A stretch of DNA of 64,000 bases from Elephas maximus indicus (taxonomy: Eukaryota > Chordata > Mammalia > Proboscidea > Elephantidae), in the NCBI RefSeq assembly GCF_024166365.1, contig NC_064825.1, positions 107,398,480-107,462,479 on the forward strand. The letters run 5' to 3'. Of this stretch, positions 58,466 through 64,000 are shown one piece after another. The position numbers and the translations under genes are program-made. Each line of letters begins with the position of its first letter. The stretch's first letter is position 1. The notes beneath the pieces were generated by a model. That model saw only the letters and a list, made by a program, of their open reading frames with translations. It had not been told where the DNA came from and searched no databases.

Positions 58466-59590
58466 TTACTAAAACTTAAAGCTGATCATTTTACTCACCT
58501 AAATTAAAACTTAATTTTAATCATTAGGTAAGGAGCTATGGTGGGACTTCTTTGAGTCTGGTCACCACCTCTAGAACTCTCAATTGTGACTGGGAAGGGA
58601 CTCTAATTGCCTTAGTTAGAGCAGATGACCATCCTTGAAATACACAACTCTAGGAAAGTGTTTAGGATATTATAATAATATGCTGCTTCTTTGGCACATA
58701 TATATCATATGTGAAAAAAGATCAAGATGCTAAAAATGAAGTTTATTCTTCAATTCCTAATCACTAAATAAAAATAGCAATCCAAAATAAAAAAAAAAAA
58801 CATAGTGCAAAAAATATGAGAAATTGCACAAACTTCAGAGCAAGAAAAAGGTCATGAAAGAGAAGGAAAAAGTAATGTTATACAGTAAATTACAATGCAA
58901 ACTTTATAGAAGTGATTTTAAAAAATTGATAGCTATCATTAAAAAATAAAACTGAAGAGAGTATAAGTGATATGAAAAATAAATCTGAAGACATACCTCC
59001 ATACATTTTTGTCAGAGGTAATGAAATAAAAAAATATGTATATATATATACCATCTATGAATAATAGAATTAGCAAGATCAACATAAGTCTAATAGAAGT
59101 TGTAAAAAGATAAAAAAGAAAGACTACAGAGGATGGGTCAGGGTAGTGGCTAGAATTGTCTATTCTTAGCAAACAGCAGGAAAACTTAGATTAAACATCA
59201 CAAGGAACCATTACATTATTTGGAGACAATGTCTCAAGCCTTTCTTATATACAATTGGCAAACATATTAATCGTGGTTTAAAATATTTGCAAGTAAGTAA
59301 AATATTCAAATTTTAGTAATAGTGCATGAGTTTGGATTATCTGTTTAATTTCCCATACTAGTAGTTTCTCTGTCCCAAATGATTATGAAAAAGTACAGGA
59401 TAAAAATAAGCTTATGACCCATGGGAGAGTAAAGTTGAAACCATACCTAGATTGTTTTTTAATCAGAACTAGCGTCTTGAGTTTAGTAACTGACAGAATA
59501 ATACATGACTGAAGAAAATCTCAGCAAGGAATTATCTTTCCCATCTATCGGCAGTCACAGAAAATAATTCCTTGAAGTTTTAACTCCTTT
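58466..59590. other. Intergenic upstream of OR8J
   Basis: AT-rich with a short (TA)n run near 59036-59052. No gene seen. The non-coding first exon and promoter of the OR8J gene may lie here but cannot be placed. Confidence 0.45.
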
Positions 59591-59610
59591 TCCTTTTATT
59601 CTTCCAACAG
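59591..59610 (+). promoter_or_regulatory. Splice acceptor of OR8J gene
   Basis: A pyrimidine-rich tract (tccttttattcttccaacag) ends at 59610, 20 bases before the ATG at 59631. Confidence 0.75.
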
Positions 59611-59630
59611 GTGAATTTCCACACTCTTAC

Positions 59631-60578
59631 ATGGCTCCTGAAAATCTCACCGGGGTGACGGAGTTCATTCTCATGGGAGTCTCAGACCGTCCTGAACTTC
59701 AGCTCCCTCTATTCTTTGCCTTTCTTGTGATCTATGGGCTGACCATGGTAGGCAACCTGGGCATCATCACCCTCACCAGTGTGGACTCTCACCTTCAAAC
59801 CCCCATGTACTTTTTTCTCCGACAGTTGGCTGTCATCAATTTAGGCAATTCTACCGTCATTGCCCCTAAAATGCTGACGAATTTCTTAGTAAAGAAGAAA
59901 ACCACCTTTTATTATGAATGTGCCACCCAAATGGGTGGGTTCTTGTTTTTCATTGTAGCTGAGGTTTTCATGCTTGCTGTGATGGCCTATGACCGCTACG
60001 TGGCCATTTGTAACCCCCTACTCTACATGGTGGTGGTATCTCGACAGATCTGTCTTTTGCTGGTATCCATCACATACATCTATGGCTTTTCTACAGCTAT
60101 CGTGGTTACTTCCTGTGTATTTTCTATGTCTTATTGTTCTTCCAATGTTATCAACCATTTTTACTGTGACACTGTTCCTCTGTTAGTATTGTCCTGCTCT
60201 GATACTTACTTCCCAGAAATAGTAGTCTTTAGTTCTGCAGCTACAAATTTGGTTCTCTCCATAACTGTAGTTGTAGTATCCTATTCCAACATCGTCTTGT
60301 CAATTCTCAGAATACGTTCATCAGAAGGAAGGAAAAAAGCCTTCTCCACATGTGCTTCACATATAATGGCCGTCACAGTGTTCTATGGAACACTGCTATT
60401 CATGTATTTGCAGCCTAAAACTGACCATTCATTAGATTCTGATAAAATGGCTTCAGTGTTCTATACACTGGTGATCCCTATGCTGAATCCTATGATCTAC
60501 AGCTTGAGGAATAAGGATGTGATAGCTGCCTTCAAGAGATTCCTGTCAAACCCATGCTATTCCTTTAAACCATTGTAA
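59631..60578 (+). CDS. OR8J1: Olfactory receptor, OR8J family (OR8J1-like)
   Basis: An intact 315-residue class II odorant receptor starting MAPENLTGVTEFILMGVS, with N-glycosylation at N5, GN at 41-42, TPMYFF at 57-62, MAYDRYVAIC at 118-127, KAFSTCASH and PMLNPMIYSLRN. The signature NFLVKKKTT and the C-terminus NPCYSFK identify the OR8J family. Human OR8J1 and OR8J3 are nearly identical, so the choice of OR8J1 rests on position next to OR8K1, not on sequence. An OR8J3 identity cannot be excluded, because in human OR8J3 neighbours OR8K5. The start follows a strong acceptor. Confidence 0.95.
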   Translation: MAPENLTGVTEFILMGVSDRPELQLPLFFAFLVIYGLTMVGNLGIITLTSVDSHLQTPMYFFLRQLAVINLGNSTVIAPKMLTNFLVKKKTTFYYECATQMGGFLFFIVAEVFMLAVMAYDRYVAICNPLLYMVVVSRQICLLLVSITYIYGFSTAIVVTSCVFSMSYCSSNVINHFYCDTVPLLVLSCSDTYFPEIVVFSSAATNLVLSITVVVVSYSNIVLSILRIRSSEGRKKAFSTCASHIMAVTVFYGTLLFMYLQPKTDHSLDSDKMASVFYTLVIPMLNPMIYSLRNKDVIAAFKRFLSNPCYSFKPL

Positions 60579-60699
60579 TTTTAGACTAGTTTAGTAAGTG
60601 ATAAGAGAGGGATTAAAGTAGATTGCAGGATATTAATGTAACGGGAATTTTCGTAAAAATTGAGTTATACATGTCATTGTCTGGTTTCTTTCATTAATG

Positions 60700-61039
60700 T
60701 ATATATATACATATGTATATTGCATTTCTTTCATGTTGTAACATGTATCAGAATTTTGCTTTTTTAAATTTTAATGGATATACTATATTTTATTTATTTA
60801 TTTACTGTTTGATTGACGCCTGGATATTTTCTAATTTTTGGCAATTACAAATAATGCTGCTATGAATTCTTGAGTAGCAGTCTCGTGTGAGTATATAATT
60901 TTTCATTTCTCTTGGGTAGATATCTAGAAGCAGAATTGATGGGACAATTGGTAAGTCTATATTAATCCTTTTAAGAATAAAGTGTTCCCCCAGCATATAA
61001 GAGGGTTCGCTATGAGTTGGAATAGACCAGATGGCAACA

Positions 61040-61084
<45 letters not shown>

Positions 61085-61725
61085 ACTATGAGAGTCCCAG
61101 TGTCTTCACATAGTTGCCAATCTGGTGTTGTCAGTCGTTTTGACTTGAGCCATTTGAATGGGTATGGAGTGGCACTTTGTTGTGGTTTTAATTCAATGAT
61201 TTTTGCAGCATTTGCAAATGCTTTCTTCCATTCTATGGCTTCTCTTTTCATTTTCTAAGTGATATATTTTGAAAATCAAAGGTCTTCATTATTGAGGATT
61301 ATCATTTTTTTTCTTATATCAGGCTTTTTTGGTATTACATTTGTAAAATCTTAGCTTAAGTAAAGTCATAAAAATTTTCTCTTATGTTTCCTTCTAGAAG
61401 TTTTATAATTTTGTTGCTTAACATTTTTGCCTATGATCCGTGACCCATTTTATTTCATTTATGTGTAAGGTGAATGCCAGGGTCTGAGGTTTTTTTTCTT
61501 TTTTTTGCATACGACTATCCAGTTGTCCCAGGACCATCTGATGCAAAGACTAAAAATTTCCCACAGAATTTCCTTGGCGTCTTTGTCAAAAAGAAATTGC
61601 TCATATATATAAAGCTTTATTTCTTGGCTTTAAATTCAATTCCACTGATGCAGATATCTATGTTTATGTCAATGATGTACTGTCTCATTTATCTAATTGT
61701 ACAATAAGTTTTAAAATAGAGCAGA
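60700..61725 (-). repeat. Old L1 ORF2 part, minus
   Basis: Read on the plus strand it gives the usual reversed L1 text: ggcaattacaaataatgctg, ttgggtagatatctagaagc, tatccagttgtcccaggacc. A SINE fragment with an AT repeat interrupts it at 60995-61083. Confidence 0.75.
60995..61083 (+). repeat. AfroSINE 3' tail plus (AT)n microsatellite
   Basis: The SINE tail (gggttcgctatgagttggaa, then tagaccagatggcaacag) runs straight into about 38 bases of alternating AT (61044-61082). The repeat probably grew from the SINE's A-rich tail. Confidence 0.75.
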
Positions 61726-62104
61726 GTAAATTATCTTACTTTGGTGAGATTTACCAAGTTCTTCCCAGGAGTCATTCTGGAAGTACTACCTTTTTCTCCT
61801 CTGGGATATAACCAAAGTTAACCTTCATAGACTTTGATGCTGCCACTGGTGTTGACTATTTCCCTTTCCAGTCTCACCTTCTAACCATCATCAAGATTCT
61901 TTAGTGGAAAAAACTTCTAATAAATTGCTTTCACTCAAATTTCTGCCTTTTCAGCTTCTGACTGGAGACCTCAACTTAAACAGTATTATAATTTCTATAT
62001 TCTACATTATTTCATATTTTTCCTGAATATTATGTCTTCTGATGAAAAAAAATGAGATCAAAGCATTAAAATGTTTCATTATTAGAATATATTAGAATAA
62101 CTAA
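61726..62104. other. Intergenic, nothing recognised
   Basis: No gene or repeat identified. Confidence 0.5.
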
Positions 62105-62790
62105 AATCTGAAAAAAAAAAAAAAAAAAACCCAAAGCCTGATAATATCAATTACCAGTGAGAATGTGGAGCAACAAGAACTCTCATTCATTGGTGGCAGG
62201 CAGGAATACTCATTGCTGCAGCAACTTTGGAAGACAAATTGGCAAATTCTCTTAAATCTTAATGTAATCCTACTATATGTTCCAGCAATAACATTCTTAG
62301 GATTTTACTCAACAAATCTGAAAACTATGTCCATGCAAAAATCTGTATGCTAATATTTATAACAGCTCTATTCATACACGTAAAAAAACTGGAAGCAATC
62401 AGGGTGTGAAACATCCATAAATGGAATCCTATACAGTGATAAAAAAAAAAAAAAGAATGAGCCTCCCATCCAAGCAACATGGATGGACCTTAAATGCATA
62501 TTGACAAGTGACTGAAGCCACTCAGGAGAAGGTATATACTCTGTGAGTCCAACTACATGACATTATGGAAATGCCAAAACTATAGAGACAATAAGTTAAT
62601 AATTGTTGCCATGGGTGGTGGAAGGGAAAGGTCAAGTATGTGAAGCAAAAGGGATGTTTTAGGGCAATGAATCTATTCTGCATGGTACTTTCATGATGGA
62701 TACATGACACTAAGCATTTGTCAAAACCCACAGTTTTACAGCACAAAGAATAAATCTTAATGAGTGCAAAGTTTAAAATAAATCATTTAG
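62105..62790 (+). repeat. Old L1 3' part, plus
   Basis: It follows ORF2 C-terminus and 3' UTR order: gtgagaatgtggagcaacaa, atgttccagcaataacattc, gaatgagcctcccatccaag, ggtggtggaagggaaaggtc. Diverged L1M/HAL1-type text. Confidence 0.7.
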
Positions 62791-63239
62791 GAGGCCAGAT
62801 GATCTCAGAATGGAATGCAGAATATGACAAGACAATCTCACTATATTGCAAATACATGGACCAATCTCACTGAATTGGGTGAGTGAAAAGGTGCTGACGA
62901 AGTAACTTTGGAAATGAATGGAGTGTGTTAAGACTAAAGGCTAAGTAATTTCATATAATATTGTATTCTAGTTTATGAAGTTGTTTCTCATGTGAGTAGA
63001 GGTTAACAATTCTGAAACCATTATTCATGTATGCTGAAATTTCATGATTAAGTGGACGGCAGATGGCGAGGCCCAGGTTTCTCACTTTTAGACTTCAGCC
63101 TGCACTAAAAAAAAACCAGTTAATATGAATTATGATTGCTTTGACTCTCTTGTAGACTTAAGAGCTCTGTGTATCAAGGTGGAAAGCTTTCTTTATTTAG
63201 CATGGATATTCTAGCTTAATATTTACATGTATTGATGTG
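62791..63239. other. Intergenic, nothing recognised
   Basis: No gene or repeat identified. Confidence 0.5.
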
Positions 63240-63365
63240 TGATGTAAGTAGTTTCTTTTACTTCTCACATCAATCCCCTTGTGATATGTACTAGTACATT
63301 TTATAGATATGGAGACTGAGAAATTGAATACATAACTCACCAGGGTCCAGGATTAACAATACCTA
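63240..63365 (-). repeat. MIR fragment, minus
   Basis: The words tttatagatatggagactga and ataactcaccagggtcc follow reversed MIR. Confidence 0.5.
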
Positions 63366-63771
63366 GAAGGGGATAGAATGAATTCAGTTCCTAAAGGCAC
63401 ACTATTAATCAGTCTTTCTATTGTATTCTTCTTACTTTAATTCCCAATATAGGTTTGAAACATTAGGTTTTTTTTTTTTAATTTGTATCTCTCATTCCAA
63501 ATTATATTTTTTCAAGAAATACATCTTGTCCTCCTAACATCGTTTCCTCAAGTTTCTCATTGATCTATGAAGCAAAATTATAATTTACAGAAGAGAATAT
63601 AGGACATCAGTAAAACATTGCACAATTTGCAAATTAAGTGCGGTTTACAGTCTTCATTTCTCATGGTAACTCTGCATGAAGGGCTTCTTTTTATTCTATA
63701 GTTCAGCAAACATGCTAAGAAAGATTAAGTAATATGACAAAAGGTCCTTAATTACTAATACATGGCACTAT

Positions 63772-63949
63772 CAGGAGAAACCCTGGTGGCATAGTGGCTA
63801 AGTGCTACGGCTGCTGCCAAAGAGTCAGCAGTTTAAATCTGCCAGGCGCTCCTTGGAAGCTCTATGGGGCAGTTCTACTCTGTCCTGTAGGGTCACTATA
63901 AGTCAGAATATTCTCGACAGCAACAGGTTTTTTTTTTTTTTTTTGTGGG
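63772..63949 (+). repeat. AfroSINE, plus, with TSD
   Basis: Full length: accctggtggcatagtggct, ggcgctccttggaagctcta, tail ctcgacagcaacagg then T18. The TSD ggcactat is at 63764-63771 and 63950-63957. Confidence 0.93.
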
Positions 63950-63973
63950 GGCACTATTAGAACTCAAACTTTA

Positions 63974-64000
63974 AACCCCAAAACCAAACCCACTGCCATC
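63974..64000 (-). repeat. AfroSINE 3' end, minus, cut by window edge
   Basis: aaccccaaaaccaaacccac followed by tgccatc is the reversed AfroSINE tail. The rest lies beyond the window. Confidence 0.75.

Overview
The window is placental-mammal genomic DNA, almost certainly from an afrotherian such as an elephant. Four intact intronless olfactory receptor (OR) coding exons sit in AT-rich DNA dominated by retrotransposons. The marker for Afrotheria is the AfroSINE: about twenty copies carry a tRNA-like head and an RTE-type tail. RTE (BovB-like) LINE pieces, a tRNA-Gly-headed SINE, MaLR LTRs, MIR and several ages of L1 accompany them. No other host gene, tRNA gene or CRISPR array is supported.

Layout. 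1-14500: a tandem duplication with two OR8K5-like receptors (398-1339 and 10908-11831). They share an upstream SINE and a downstream old L1 piece, and different repeats have since entered each copy. 14500-30700: nested repeats. An old L1 holds a MaLR LTR and a nearly intact young antisense L1 (15596-23411) with clear target-site duplications (TSDs); a decayed plus-strand L1 follows (about 23512-30612). 30700-41800: old L1 pieces, SINEs, MIR, an unclassified poly(A)-tailed segment and the OR8K1 orthologue (36619-37584). 41800-55200: an old L1 interrupted by RTE pieces, a scrambled SINE insertion and a young full-length L1 (45957-53109). 55200-64000: SINEs, a MaLR LTR, a small TA-flanked DNA transposon, an OR8J receptor (59631-60578) and old L1.

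All four OR genes are on the plus strand. Each has a splice acceptor 9-20 bases before its ATG, the usual OR design in which the whole protein lies in the last exon. The order OR8K5-like, OR8K1, OR8J fits the OR8 cluster on human chromosome 11q12. The receptors are expected to be odorant GPCRs of olfactory sensory neurons; no ligand can be read from sequence. I did not find a clearly new biological system. The best leads are an open reading frame on the antisense strand of the L1 3' UTR that recurs in two young copies, two long foldbacks between the OR duplicates, and a template-switch-like scramble inside the old L1.
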